64,000 nucleotides of DNA from 58-81 sp012729145. GTDB taxonomy: Bacteria; Synergistota; Synergistia; Synergistales; Thermovirgaceae. The position numbers were made by a program, and so were the translations under genes. The first letter of the stretch is position 1. Each line of letters begins with the position of its first letter. This document shows, in pieces, positions 51,287 through 60,020 of the stretch. The notes beneath the pieces are model-generated. The model was not told the DNA's origin and did not search any database. It was given only the letters and a program-made list of their open reading frames with translations. Location: the NCBI GenBank assembly GCA_040770625.1, contig JAXGIW010000008.1, forward strand, positions 1 to 64,000. Reading direction: 5' to 3'.

Positions 51287-51623
51287 CCCTATCCTCCTCC
51301 CTGGTCTGAAGAATACCTTGTCAACTTACTGTCCTCGGTCACCACCGGCTGAGGTTCCAGGCGGTGAAAGTTGCCTCACGCGTTAGATCATGGTCCCCGA
51401 CGTCTCCGTAAGGCGTTTCTGAAAAACAACCAGTAATAATTGAAACTTATGAAAGGGAAGGGCGCAACCGGGAAAGGGTCAAAAATCCTTATTTCTCCCG
51501 GGTTTTTCGTGAACAATATCGAACTAAAAGTTCAATTTCAAGCAGAAATTGATTACCGGGTCAGAGCGCAATATAGTCGAACTGATACATTAGATATTGT
51601 AACCAATAATTGCTTTTGCAGGG
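51287..51623. other. Divergent intergenic region between hydC and the aldehyde oxidoreductase
   Basis: I see no gene. A 65-residue open frame at 51440-51637 has no recognisable features and crosses the riboswitch, so I do not call it. The stretch contains AT-rich inverted sequence (GAACTAAAAGTTC near 51522) and TATTGT at 51595-51600, a possible -10 box for the riboswitch transcript. A clear promoter for hydC on the other strand was not found. Confidence 0.4.
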
Positions 51624-51705
51624 ATCTCCGAGCCTGAGTGCCTAAAGCGCCAGCCATGGTCAAAGACCGATAGGCGTCCCTGGAAACAGGGACGCCTCCC
51701 ATGAT
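51624..51705 (+). ncRNA. Moco riboswitch upstream of the aldehyde oxidoreductase
   Basis: The aptamer begins CTCCGAGCCTGAG at 51626 and has GCCTAAAGCGCC after it. A long helix, GGCGTCCCTG paired with CAGGGACGCC around GAAA (51673-51697), follows and is closed by GCCTCCC at 51694-51700. The conserved order matches the first copy at 38491. A hairpin-forming CATGATCGG region lies between it and the gene. Control of a molybdenum enzyme by cofactor level is the expected logic. Confidence 0.8.
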
Positions 51706-51805
51706 CGGAAAGGGGGTGTCCGATTCTCGCTCGATCGCACAGATCGCAGTCTTCAGATGTCTTCCCTGAATGGTCCTCATTTTATAAAAAATGGAGGGAA
51801 AACCC

Positions 51806-54625
51806 ATGACCAGAAAATACCTTGTTAAAACCTTGGTGATCAATGGGATCACCCACAGGGTGGTAGCCGACCCTGAAGAGAAACTGGTCAACGTGATAAG
51901 GAAACAGCTTCATCTGACAGGCACAAAACTGGGGTGCGGACAGGGACAATGCGGAGCCTGCAACGTCATCCTGGACGGTAAGGTAACCCGATCCTGCATA
52001 ACACCCTGGAGCAAAGTTCCCGAGAATGCGGACATCCTGACGATAGAAGGAATAGGAACCCCTGATCATCTCCACGCTATCCAGTGGGCCTTTATCGCCA
52101 ACGGAGCCATTCAATGCGGTTTCTGCACCCCCGGGTTCATTGTCGCCGCCAAGGGGTTGCTGGACGGAAACCTCAATCCGACCCGCGAAGAGATCCGTGA
52201 CTGGTTCCAGGCCCACTGGACAGCCTGCCGATGCACCGGGTACAAGCAGATAACCGATGCGGTCATGGATGCGGCGGCTGTTCTCAGGGGAGAGAAGCAA
52301 ATGAAGGACTTCGCGAAATCCCTTAAACCTGGAGACTCCGTGTGGGGTACCCGGTATCCCCGCCCAAGCGCCGTCTTCAAGGCCACCGGCACCTTCGACT
52401 TCGGCGACGACGCAGGGCTGAAGCTGCCGACGGAGACCCTTCACGCAGTTCCTGTATGTCCCGAGACTAGCCATGCGAAGGTGCTGTCGATAGACTTTTC
52501 TGAAGCCGAGAAGATGCCGGGAGTGTTCAAGGTCGTAACTGCCAGGGACATCAAGGCCAACAAGGGGACCAACCGCATCCGCGGACAGGCAGGTTCGGGC
52601 ACCGCGAGCACCGATGGATGGGAGAGAAGGATCCTGGTGGAGGAGGGCGACAAGATCCGCCAGTGGGGTGAGGTCGTGGCCATAGTCTGCGCGGACTCGG
52701 AAGAGCAGGCCAGGGCGGCAGCGGCCGCTGTCAAGGTGGATCTTGAGGAACTGCCCGCAGTAATGGACGTCAAGGCAGCGATGGATCCGGGAGCCCCCAA
52801 GGTTTACGAGGAGATCCCCGATATCGACGGGATACCGAACTGCTTCAACAAACGCCCCGTGATCAAGGGTGATGACCCGGCACCCATGATCGACAGGGCC
52901 CCTTACGTGGTCGAGGCCGAGTTCTGGAGTTCGCGGCAGCCTCACATGACCATCGAGACTGACTGTGGCTTCGGTTACTGGGACGAAGAGGGGCGTCTTA
53001 CCCTGCAGACGAAGAGCATCTGCGTATACAGGCACGCAATGATGATAGCCAGGGGGCTGGGTGTTCCTCCTTCGAAGATAAGGGTTATACAGAACAACAT
53101 GGGGGCGACTTTCGGCTACAAGGTGGCGCCCACCAACGAACCCCTCCTCGGGGCCTGCGTAATAGCCACCGGCCGACCGGTCTACATGAGGCTCAACATG
53201 AAGGAGCACATCGTCAGGACGCCCAAAAGGTCGCCCTTCCTCATGAAGGTCAGGGTCGGTGCCGATGAAAAGGGAAAACTTGTAGGTCTGGAGCATCACT
53301 GGTATGTAGACCATGGGCCCTACTCGGAGTCGAGCCAGGATCTCACGAACAAGGGTGGCCAGTTCATCTGCGCCCCCTATCGCCTGGACAACATCAGGGG
53401 AGCCGGCTACACCATTTTCACCAACCAGAAATGGTGCGGCGCCTTCCGGGCCTACGGCGGACCCCAGACATACTTTGCAGGCGAACAGGTCATCGACATG
53501 CTTGCGGAAAAGGTGGGGATGGACCCTCTGGACTTCCGCGAGATCAACCTGATCCGCCCCGGGGACACACTTCCCAGCGGCCAGAAACCGGAAGTGTACC
53601 CCTTGCAGGCAATGCTCACACGTATTCGCCCCCTATACGAGGAGGCCAAAAAGCGGGCCGAACTGAACTCCACTGACAAAGTCAAAAGAGCCGTCGGTAT
53701 CTCTATCGGGATCTATAACGCCAACGACGACGGGGCCGATGAAGCCGCAAGCAATATCGAGCTAACAAAAGACGGAGTGATACTCTACAACACCTGGGAG
53801 GATCATGGACAGGGTGCGGATATGGGTTGCGTGGGAACGGCACACGAGGCCCTGAAGCCTCTGAAACTGCATCCCGACCAGATAAAACTGGTATGCAACG
53901 ATATGGCGAAAGCCCCCAACAGCGGGGCCGCCGCGGCGAGCAGATGCCAGGTTATGGTTGGCAACGCGATAGTCGACAGCTGCCGCAAACTCCTGGATGC
54001 CATGAGGAAACCGGACGGAACGTACAGGACCTACGAGGAAATGTTTGCCGAAGGGATCCCGACATTCTACGAGGGTTACTGGCAGGCCACGGTCCGTAAC
54101 GTTGACGGTGAGGCCATCACCTGCACCGGGATGGATGACGTTACAGGCCAGGGGTACCCCTTTGCAAACCACATGTTCGGCATCTTCATGGCGGAGGTAG
54201 CCGTGGACATCAAGACTGGAAAGACATCGGTGGAAAAGTTCACCCTTGTCAGCGACGTGGGCAAGATCAACAACCTCGATGTTGTGGAAGGGCAGCACTT
54301 CGGGGGAATAGCCCAGGGAATAGGCCTTGCCCTGACTGAGGATTTCGGAGATCCGGCAAAATATACGAACCTGGTCACCTGCGGATTCCCCTACATCAAG
54401 GATATCCCGGACGACATCCAGCTCTTCCACATGGAGACACCCAGGGAGTTCGGTCCCTTCGGTGCATCGGGGACGGGAGAGATGCCCCTTTCGGCGCCCC
54501 ACCCGGCAATATTGAACGGCATAGCCAGGGCATGCGGGGCGAGGATCTTCCAGATACCGGCTCTCCCAGAAAAGGTCCTTGAGGGTATGAAGGAGAGCGG
54601 CTGTTCTGGAAAATGCGGTCATTAG
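51806..54625 (+). CDS. Molybdenum hydroxylase, aldehyde oxidoreductase type (single chain)
   Basis: The ATG at 51806 is preferred because GGAGGG lies just before it; this gives 939 residues, near the 907 of Desulfovibrio gigas MOP. It would oxidise aldehydes (or related heterocycles) using water. The first [2Fe-2S] site is C44, C49, C52 (GCGQGQCGAC), the second is IQCGFCTPGF with WTACRCTGY about 35 residues later. The Mo domain shows GAFRAYGGPQTYFAGEQ, EDHGQGADMGC and the active-site Glu in ASGTGEMPLSAPHPA near the end. There is no FAD domain, as in MOP. It lies under its own Moco riboswitch; a cupin gene follows. Confidence 0.92.
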   Translation: MTRKYLVKTLVINGITHRVVADPEEKLVNVIRKQLHLTGTKLGCGQGQCGACNVILDGKVTRSCITPWSKVPENADILTIEGIGTPDHLHAIQWAFIANGAIQCGFCTPGFIVAAKGLLDGNLNPTREEIRDWFQAHWTACRCTGYKQITDAVMDAAAVLRGEKQMKDFAKSLKPGDSVWGTRYPRPSAVFKATGTFDFGDDAGLKLPTETLHAVPVCPETSHAKVLSIDFSEAEKMPGVFKVVTARDIKANKGTNRIRGQAGSGTASTDGWERRILVEEGDKIRQWGEVVAIVCADSEEQARAAAAAVKVDLEELPAVMDVKAAMDPGAPKVYEEIPDIDGIPNCFNKRPVIKGDDPAPMIDRAPYVVEAEFWSSRQPHMTIETDCGFGYWDEEGRLTLQTKSICVYRHAMMIARGLGVPPSKIRVIQNNMGATFGYKVAPTNEPLLGACVIATGRPVYMRLNMKEHIVRTPKRSPFLMKVRVGADEKGKLVGLEHHWYVDHGPYSESSQDLTNKGGQFICAPYRLDNIRGAGYTIFTNQKWCGAFRAYGGPQTYFAGEQVIDMLAEKVGMDPLDFREINLIRPGDTLPSGQKPEVYPLQAMLTRIRPLYEEAKKRAELNSTDKVKRAVGISIGIYNANDDGADEAASNIELTKDGVILYNTWEDHGQGADMGCVGTAHEALKPLKLHPDQIKLVCNDMAKAPNSGAAAASRCQVMVGNAIVDSCRKLLDAMRKPDGTYRTYEEMFAEGIPTFYEGYWQATVRNVDGEAITCTGMDDVTGQGYPFANHMFGIFMAEVAVDIKTGKTSVEKFTLVSDVGKINNLDVVEGQHFGGIAQGIGLALTEDFGDPAKYTNLVTCGFPYIKDIPDDIQLFHMETPREFGPFGASGTGEMPLSAPHPAILNGIARACGARIFQIPALPEKVLEGMKESGCSGKCGH

Positions 54626-54675
54626 AGGTCCTGTCCCTTGCAGTTGTGAGCTCAGACAGGAGGAGGTGCTGAATA

Positions 54676-55107
54676 ATGGAGAAAGTCTATACCGGGAAGA
54701 TCGAAGATCTGGAACTCTTCGATGCGTCCTCCCTGGCTCCGGAAGTGACCAAGCGGGTTGTCTTCGGCCCCGGCAGATTCTGGGACGACTATACGATGAG
54801 GCATTTTTCCCTGCCTGCCGGCACCATTATTCCTGATCACGTTCACGACTGGCCGCATTACATGATAGGTCTGAGCGGTACCGGTTTCGTGATCGTCGAA
54901 GGTAAACCTCTGGAGATCCCTCCGATGGGTTGGGCTCATGTTCCGGGCGGGATTGTCCACGGCTACGAGAACCCCGGACCGGAACCCTTCGTTTTCCTGT
55001 GCATCGTTCCCACCGAGGGTGATCCGCATATGAAACTGAAACGTTTTCGCATGGAGCGCTCCAAAAGTAAGGTTTCGAAGGGAATAGAAGAAACTCCGAC
55101 AAGCTAG
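54676..55107 (+). CDS. Cupin-domain protein
   Basis: This 143-residue protein is a single cupin barrel. Metal-ligand style positions are visible in IIPDHVHDWPHYMIGLSG near residues 54-71 (His cluster) and VPGGIVHGYENPG near 93. Cupins in such clusters may bind a metal or small ligand; the role is unknown. AGGAGGAGG precedes the ATG. It follows the aldehyde oxidoreductase by 50 bases, so it is probably in the same Moco-controlled transcript, and a terminator follows. Confidence 0.82.
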   Translation: MEKVYTGKIEDLELFDASSLAPEVTKRVVFGPGRFWDDYTMRHFSLPAGTIIPDHVHDWPHYMIGLSGTGFVIVEGKPLEIPPMGWAHVPGGIVHGYENPGPEPFVFLCIVPTEGDPHMKLKRFRMERSKSKVSKGIEETPTS

Positions 55108-55120
55108 ATATTAACGGAGG

Positions 55121-55153
55121 AAAGCCGTCCGTGTGGAAAAACGGGCGGCTTTT
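55121..55153 (+). terminator. Hairpin terminator after the cupin gene
   Basis: AAAGCCGTCCG pairs with CGGGCGGCTTT (one G-T pair) around a 10-base loop, followed by TTTT. It would end the aldehyde-oxidoreductase transcript before the Fur-type gene. Confidence 0.75.
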
Positions 55154-55167
55154 CTATGAAAGATAAA

Positions 55168-55182
55168 TGCAACAGTGTTGCA
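55168..55182. promoter_or_regulatory. Perfect 7-1-7 palindrome before the second Fur-type gene
   Basis: TGCAACAGTGTTGCA ends 14 bases before the ATG of the Fur-family regulator and overlaps the leader of its operon. Its size and symmetry fit a Fur-family operator, so autoregulation of regulator plus modABC is likely. No second copy was found in the window. Confidence 0.6.
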
Positions 55183-55196
55183 GAAAGGAGAAAAAT

Positions 55197-55637
55197 ATGG
55201 ACGCACGGGAAATTCTGCAAAACACGTCCATTCGGCTGACTCCGGTACGGGAAGCAATTCTTGGAGTCCTGCTGAACGAGAGATGCCCTATGTCATACAG
55301 GGAAGTGGCAGCTCGACTCCCCGGGGGGCAGGATCGTGTGACCCTGTACAGGACGCTTTCGCTGTTCCTGAAAGAGGGGATCGTCCACAGGGTCATGGAC
55401 ATGAAGGGGACATGGCGTTTCTGTGCCCACGATCCCGGTCACCCCGGGTGTCCGGGGAACCACCCTCATTTTGCCTGCCGGGTCTGCGGACGGATGGAGT
55501 GCCTGATGGAACACTCCTTGCCGCACCTGGAAGTGGGGCCGGAAACCGTTGTAGAAGGAAAGCATATGGTCTTATACGGGATCTGCAGGGGCTGTGCTGT
55601 AAAGAAAACCAGCAAGAAGGAGGCTGGATCTTCATGA
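55197..55637 (+). CDS. Fur-family metalloregulator linked to modABC
   Basis: The ATG at 55197 (AAGGAG upstream) gives 146 residues. A winged HTH is at residues 10-75 (IRLTPVREAILGVLLNERCP, then DRVTLYRTLSLFLKEGIV). The metal domain has HDPGHPGCPGNHPHFAC near 82-98, then CRVCGRMEC and a C-terminal CRGCA. The order, with a His-rich loop and CxxC pairs, is of the Zur/PerR-like type. It heads the second molybdate operon (its stop overlaps modA as ATGA), so oxyanion uptake may be tied to another metal or redox signal. The effector is not known. Confidence 0.82.
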   Translation: MDAREILQNTSIRLTPVREAILGVLLNERCPMSYREVAARLPGGQDRVTLYRTLSLFLKEGIVHRVMDMKGTWRFCAHDPGHPGCPGNHPHFACRVCGRMECLMEHSLPHLEVGPETVVEGKHMVLYGICRGCAVKKTSKKEAGSS

Positions 55638-56383
55638 AGAGGATCATACCGGAACATTTCAGGGTGTGGGCAGGGTTATTTATGTTGTTGATATTCTGTC
55701 CGGTGACCCCGGGCAGCGCCCATGCGGAGGTCTTTGCGGCTGCGGCGAGCCTTCAGCCTGTTATGGAGAAGATCTCCCAGGAGTTCGAAAGGGAGAAGGG
55801 CATCCGCATGGATGCGGTTTTTGCGGCATCAGGACAACTGGCAAAGCAGATAGAGATGGGGGCACCCTACGACCTGTTCCTGAGCGCCGACGAAAAATGG
55901 GCACGGTATCTCGAGAAGAAGGGAAAACTGGAGAAGGTCAGACCGGTGGCAGAGTGTCCACTGGTCCTCTGGTGGGAATCGGCGGAGGACCCTTCCCTGG
56001 ACCTGGTAAAGGACAAGAGGATAAGGGTGGCGATCGCCGACCCCGAGGTCGCGCCCTATGGAGCCCTGGCGAAGGAGTATCTTGAAAAGATCGGAGAGTA
56101 TGAGAATCTGAACAATGAGGAACGCCTGATAATAGCCGGCGATGTCCTCAAGGCGGGTCTTGCCGCAAAGAGCGGAGGTGCCGGGGCAGCCTATATTCCC
56201 CTCAGCATCGCGAAAAAACTTGAAGGTTCCTGGACGAAGGTCCCGATGCCGCCCCAGCGTCTTTTCGGGGGGATCGTTAAAGACCGGGACGCATTGGCGG
56301 CACTGGTTTTCTATGATTACCTCCTTTCACCGCCGGCTGCAGAACTGTTCCGGGAAGCAGGGTTCGAACCTGTTCAGGACTGA
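55634..56383 (+). CDS. modA: Molybdate ABC transporter, binding protein
   Basis: This 249-residue periplasmic protein has a signal peptide (residues 1-32, AGLFMLLIFCPVTPG then SAHA). The ModA fold is clear: EVFAAAASLQPVMEKISQEF near residue 33 with the first oxyanion-binding Ser, DAVFAASGQLAKQIEMGAPY near 60 with the second, and SGGAGAAYIPLSIAKK near 183. It is distinct from the first transporter's binding protein. The ATG overlaps the Fur-type gene stop. The permease follows after 11 bases. Confidence 0.9.
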   Translation: MKRIIPEHFRVWAGLFMLLIFCPVTPGSAHAEVFAAAASLQPVMEKISQEFEREKGIRMDAVFAASGQLAKQIEMGAPYDLFLSADEKWARYLEKKGKLEKVRPVAECPLVLWWESAEDPSLDLVKDKRIRVAIADPEVAPYGALAKEYLEKIGEYENLNNEERLIIAGDVLKAGLAAKSGGAGAAYIPLSIAKKLEGSWTKVPMPPQRLFGGIVKDRDALAALVFYDYLLSPPAAELFREAGFEPVQD

Positions 56384-56394
56384 CCGGAGCAATA

Positions 56395-57039
56395 ATGGAA
56401 CGGGCCCTGATCATCAGTCTGAAAGTACTGGCTATTGATATACCCCTGCTTGCCCTTCTGGGTGGGGGTATCGGGTGGCTCCTGGCAAGGAGGGACTTCA
56501 GGGGACGGGAGCTGGCGTCACTTCTTGTCCAGCTTCCAATAATCCTGCCCCCCTCGGTTCTCGGGCTCTACCTCCTTTTTGCCCTGGGACAGATCAATTT
56601 TTTCCGGGAGGCAGGATTCCTGTTCGCCTTTCCTGCAGCTGTCCTGGGGGCGCTCCTTCCGTCGCTGCCGATAATGATACAGGCTTCACGGGCAGCCTTT
56701 GCCGGTGTGGACAGGGAACTGGAGGAGGCGGCCCTGACCCTTGGGAGAAGACCATGGGAAGTTTTCCTGCGTGTGACCCTTCCCCTGGCCAGAAGAACCC
56801 TGTTGGTAGGATTAGCCCTCTCCTCAGCCAGAGCCCTGGGCGATTTCGGCGTCACGCTGATGGTGGCAGGGAACATTCCTGGTAGAACCCAGACTTTGCC
56901 CCTGTATATCTACGGACAGGTGGAATCGCTGAATTTCGCCCGCGCGCACATGGCGGCCCTTCTGCTGGTGGGAGTTGGTATTGCCAGCCTCTGCCTGGTT
57001 CACAGGCTGGAGTCCGGAGCTCATGAACGCCTTGCTTGA
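56395..57039 (+). CDS. modB: Molybdate ABC transporter, permease
   Basis: This 214-residue membrane protein has five to six helices (LAIDIPLLALLGGGIGWLL, LLVQLPIILPPSVLGLYLLF and others) and the ModB coupling loop ELEEAALTLGRRPWEVFLRV near residue 107. The GDFGVTLMVAGNIPGRTQTL segment near 146 is a strong ModB marker. It ends within the start of modC (17-base overlap), so the operon is tightly packed. Confidence 0.92.
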   Translation: MERALIISLKVLAIDIPLLALLGGGIGWLLARRDFRGRELASLLVQLPIILPPSVLGLYLLFALGQINFFREAGFLFAFPAAVLGALLPSLPIMIQASRAAFAGVDRELEEAALTLGRRPWEVFLRVTLPLARRTLLVGLALSSARALGDFGVTLMVAGNIPGRTQTLPLYIYGQVESLNFARAHMAALLLVGVGIASLCLVHRLESGAHERLA

Positions 57040-58156
57040 TGCTCATATCAATGAATTGATTGGAGATTTCCACCTTGATGTATCTTTAAGGCTTGGCAGG
57101 GAGATCGGAGTGCTTTTCGGTCCCAGCGGGTCGGGCAAGAGTATCACCTTGCGGTGTCTTGCCGGTTTGAGAAACGTCCGGTTCGGACTAATTGCATTGT
57201 CCGGACGTGTCCTGCTGGATTCGGACGCAGGCATATGCGAGCCCCCCCACCGGCGGAAAATGGGGCTTCTGTTCCAGAACCTGGCGCTTTTCCCCCACTT
57301 GACCGCCCTTGAAAATGTTCTCTTCGGTTGTGAAAGCACCGGAAAAAGAAGAGCGAAATCGATAGCCCGGGAGTGGCTTGCCCGGGTCCGTCTGGAATCC
57401 CTGGAGAATCGTTACCCATCCCAGCTATCGGGGGGTCAGAGACAACGCGTAGCCCTGGCGAGAGCTCTTGCCAACGAACCTGAAATGCTTATGCTGGACG
57501 AACCCTTCAGTGCCCTTGACGGACCTCTGAGGCGGAACCTTAGAAGGGAGTTGCGAAAGCTCCACACCGAGACAGGGGTCCCCATTCTCTATGTGACCCA
57601 CCAGGTGGAGGATATCTGTGCTCTTGGAGACAAGGTTTTCTTTATCGAGAAAGGTAAATTGACAGGTTCAAACCGTATCAGCGATCTGATCAGAGGCAGA
57701 GGCAGGGTCGATCTCTGGAAGATGATGGGCTGGGGAAATGTGTTTCAGGGCGACGTCCGTTTCTGCAATGAAGGGTTCCCCTCATTCCATTGGGCTTCCG
57801 GTGACCTGGCACTTAAAGACGTATCAGGCCCAGGTCCGGCTATCGCTTTCGTGAGGCCTGACCGGGTCAGGTTTCTTGACCCCCGTATGCCCGTGGATAG
57901 CGAACTTTCCAGGAACACCTTTTCCGGAAAGGTCGAGGAGGTGCTGCTTGACGGAGGGGCCCTCAGGTTGCATGTCCGGACCCCTCGCGGACACTGGCAG
58001 ATAGAACAGAGGGAAACGGGGTCCCATTCAGAGGTTTTCCGCCAGGGTGACGAGGTGCATTTTGCCATTCCACCCGGGGCGATAGAATTGATCTTTCTCG
58101 AGGAGATGAAGGGAGAAGAGAATCTTGGATCGAGCATTGTTGAAGTCCGTGCATGA
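57023..58156 (+). CDS. modC: Molybdate ABC transporter, ATPase
   Basis: The ATG at 57023 (MNALLDAHINEL) gives 377 residues. Walker A is LFGPSGSGKSITLRCLAGL near residue 32, the signature YPSQLSGGQRQRVALARALA near 131, and Walker B LMLDEPFSALDG near 156, with VTHQVEDICALG as H-loop. The C-terminal part holds TOBE-like oxyanion domains (RNTFSGKVEEVLLDGGALRL near 290). It overlaps modB by 17 bases and xdhC by 32 bases. It completes the second, Fur-linked molybdate transporter. Confidence 0.91.
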   Translation: MNALLDAHINELIGDFHLDVSLRLGREIGVLFGPSGSGKSITLRCLAGLRNVRFGLIALSGRVLLDSDAGICEPPHRRKMGLLFQNLALFPHLTALENVLFGCESTGKRRAKSIAREWLARVRLESLENRYPSQLSGGQRQRVALARALANEPEMLMLDEPFSALDGPLRRNLRRELRKLHTETGVPILYVTHQVEDICALGDKVFFIEKGKLTGSNRISDLIRGRGRVDLWKMMGWGNVFQGDVRFCNEGFPSFHWASGDLALKDVSGPGPAIAFVRPDRVRFLDPRMPVDSELSRNTFSGKVEEVLLDGGALRLHVRTPRGHWQIEQRETGSHSEVFRQGDEVHFAIPPGAIELIFLEEMKGEENLGSSIVEVRA

Positions 58157-58988
58157 AGAACTGGAATCCGGGGGAGCCGGAGCGCTTTGTACTGTAGTAG
58201 GTTCTGAAGGATCCACACCTCGTGATCTTGGGGCCTCCATGTGGGTCCGGCTTGACGGATCCATCGCAGGAACGGTGGGGGGAGGTTCACTTGAATACGC
58301 TGTCATAGTGAAGGCATTGGAACTCCTTCGATCAGCTTCGGGACCTGTTCTTCACAAGGCAGTCCTTCGAACCGGTGACAGTGGCGTCGGCGCAGTATGT
58401 GGAGGAGAGTCCGTGATCCTGATAGAGCCTCTCGGCCAGGAGGCGGAGGTGGTTATCTTCGGGGCCGGGCATGTCGGCAAAGCGGTTGCCAGGGCTGCAT
58501 ATAGTGCCGGGTTCCGTGTCGTCGTCTGGGACGAAAGAGAGGAGTTCGCAAATCCGGAGTCAGTCCCCTGGGGGAAAACGCTAGCCTGTCCTCTGGAAAA
58601 AGCTTTTGACGAGGGCGTCAGACTACATGGATCTTCATACGTCGTCGTAGTGACCAGGGGACACTCGCTGGATGGCGAAGTGGTCCGCATACTTGAAGGG
58701 AAGCCGATGGCCTATATTGGAATGATCGGGTCAAGGAAGAAGATATCCTATGTCAGGGAGAGCCTGATCAAGCAGGGGGTCTCCAAAGATTTTCTCGACA
58801 GGATCTTCCAGCCGGTGGGGCTTCCTGTCAGGGCCGAGACTCCTGAAGAGATAGCCGTGTCAATTCTTGCCGAGATAATAGCGGTCAGAAGGGGAGCGGA
58901 TATTGCCAGTCTCAGAAGTTCCTATTCGAGGGAAGCAGGGCCTCTTTTCCCTTATCTTCCGATCGTAATTCCCGGAAATGAGGAGTAG
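58125..58988 (+). CDS. xdhC: XdhC-family molybdenum-enzyme maturation factor
   Basis: This 287-residue protein is an XdhC/CoxI-type chaperone that brings sulfurated Moco to molybdenum hydroxylases. The N-terminal XdhC domain has GALCTVVGSEGSTPRDLGAS near residue 20 and DGSIAGTVGGGSLEYAV near 44. The C-terminal Rossmann-like domain has VVIFGAGHVGKAVARAAYSA near 108 and PMAYIGMIGSRKKISYVRES near 192. The TTG start lies inside the end of modC with GGGAGAAGAG before it. The likely client is the aldehyde oxidoreductase encoded upstream. Confidence 0.92.
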   Translation: MDRALLKSVHEELESGGAGALCTVVGSEGSTPRDLGASMWVRLDGSIAGTVGGGSLEYAVIVKALELLRSASGPVLHKAVLRTGDSGVGAVCGGESVILIEPLGQEAEVVIFGAGHVGKAVARAAYSAGFRVVVWDEREEFANPESVPWGKTLACPLEKAFDEGVRLHGSSYVVVVTRGHSLDGEVVRILEGKPMAYIGMIGSRKKISYVRESLIKQGVSKDFLDRIFQPVGLPVRAETPEEIAVSILAEIIAVRRGADIASLRSSYSREAGPLFPYLPIVIPGNEE

Positions 58989-58991
58989 GCC

Positions 58992-60014
58992 GTGGATCTA
59001 AGATCGATACCTGTTGAAGAGGCTCTTGGACATGCCCTTGCCCATGACCTTACAAAGATCGATACCGAAAAGGGGATCAAGGGGGCGAGATTCAGGAGAG
59101 GGCATATTCTGCAGCCCGAGGATCTTCCCGTTCTCAGGGAGATGGGGCGGAGAAATCTTTCGATTATTGCACTAGAACCCGACGAGGTGCACGAGGACGA
59201 GGCAGCCTTGAGCCTTGCGAAAGCCCTTGCCGGCGAAGGGTTTGAGATCTCAGGACCCGAAGAGGGGAGATGCAGACTGGTCTCCACTGGAAGGGGGATT
59301 GTCAATTTTGACCCTGAGGCTGTGAGAAGGATCAACAGAGACCGCGAATGGTCCTTTGCCTGCACTCACATAAACTCTGTTGTGGGGCCCGGAAGCGTGG
59401 TTGCCGCCTTCAGGATCCTTCCACTTTGCCTGAAAAGGGATTCTCTTGAGCGAGCTGTCGAGGAGGCCTCGCCCTTTTCCCTGATCCCCTTCATCCACAG
59501 GAGGGTCGGCCTTGTTTCAACAGGTCAGGAGATCCTGGAGGGCCTGGTTAAAGATTCCTTCCGTGAAAAACTGGAGAGGAAGCTTTGGGAACTTGGGGGA
59601 AGTTTCTCCGGTCATGAGATCTGCGGCGACAGACCGGCTGATATTGTAAACGCTATTGATGAACTGCTCGGGATGGGGTCGGACATTGTGGTCTGTACCG
59701 GGGGAATGAGCATCGATGCCGATGATCGCACACCCCAGGCTATCGAGACTGCCTCTGATGAGGTTCTCTTTCGGGGTGTTCCGATGATCCCTGGATCGAA
59801 CCTGATGCTGGCCATGAAAGGTCTTTCGTGGATAATAGGCGCCCCGGCCTGTGTGGCCCACGATGAGCGGACTGCACTGGATCGACTGCTGATAGCACTT
59901 TTTGCCGGACTTGGAGGGGAGATAAACGTCTCCCTCTGGGGAGAAGGGGGCCTTTGCAGAAGATGCAGAACCTGCATCTTCCCCGAATGCGAGTTTGCCA
60001 GGATACCTTCCTGA
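58992..60014 (+). CDS. MoeA/MogA-like molybdopterin-binding protein with Cys-rich tail
   Basis: This 340-residue protein has a molybdopterin-binding (MoCF) domain in its second half: VGLVSTGQEILEGLVKDSF near residue 171, DIVVCTGGMSIDADDRTPQ near 230 and GVPMIPGSNLMLAMKGLSW near 258. The N-terminal half is MoeA-like but shorter. It ends with CRRCRTCIFPEC, four Cys in 12 residues, which could hold an FeS or zinc site and is absent from standard MoeA or MogA. GTG start, three bases after xdhC; same operon. Probably acts in metal insertion or cofactor maturation for the hydroxylase. Confidence 0.85.
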   Translation: MDLRSIPVEEALGHALAHDLTKIDTEKGIKGARFRRGHILQPEDLPVLREMGRRNLSIIALEPDEVHEDEAALSLAKALAGEGFEISGPEEGRCRLVSTGRGIVNFDPEAVRRINRDREWSFACTHINSVVGPGSVVAAFRILPLCLKRDSLERAVEEASPFSLIPFIHRRVGLVSTGQEILEGLVKDSFREKLERKLWELGGSFSGHEICGDRPADIVNAIDELLGMGSDIVVCTGGMSIDADDRTPQAIETASDEVLFRGVPMIPGSNLMLAMKGLSWIIGAPACVAHDERTALDRLLIALFAGLGGEINVSLWGEGGLCRRCRTCIFPECEFARIPS

Positions 60015-60020
60015 GGGGCT

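Noticed and set aside
51440..51637. 65-residue open frame in the hydC/aldehyde-oxidoreductase gap
   Set aside because: It crosses the riboswitch, has no ribosome site pattern and no family match.
51782..53314. 510-residue frame antisense to the aldehyde oxidoreductase
   Set aside because: The plus strand has complete cofactor motifs through the whole interval; the minus frame has none.
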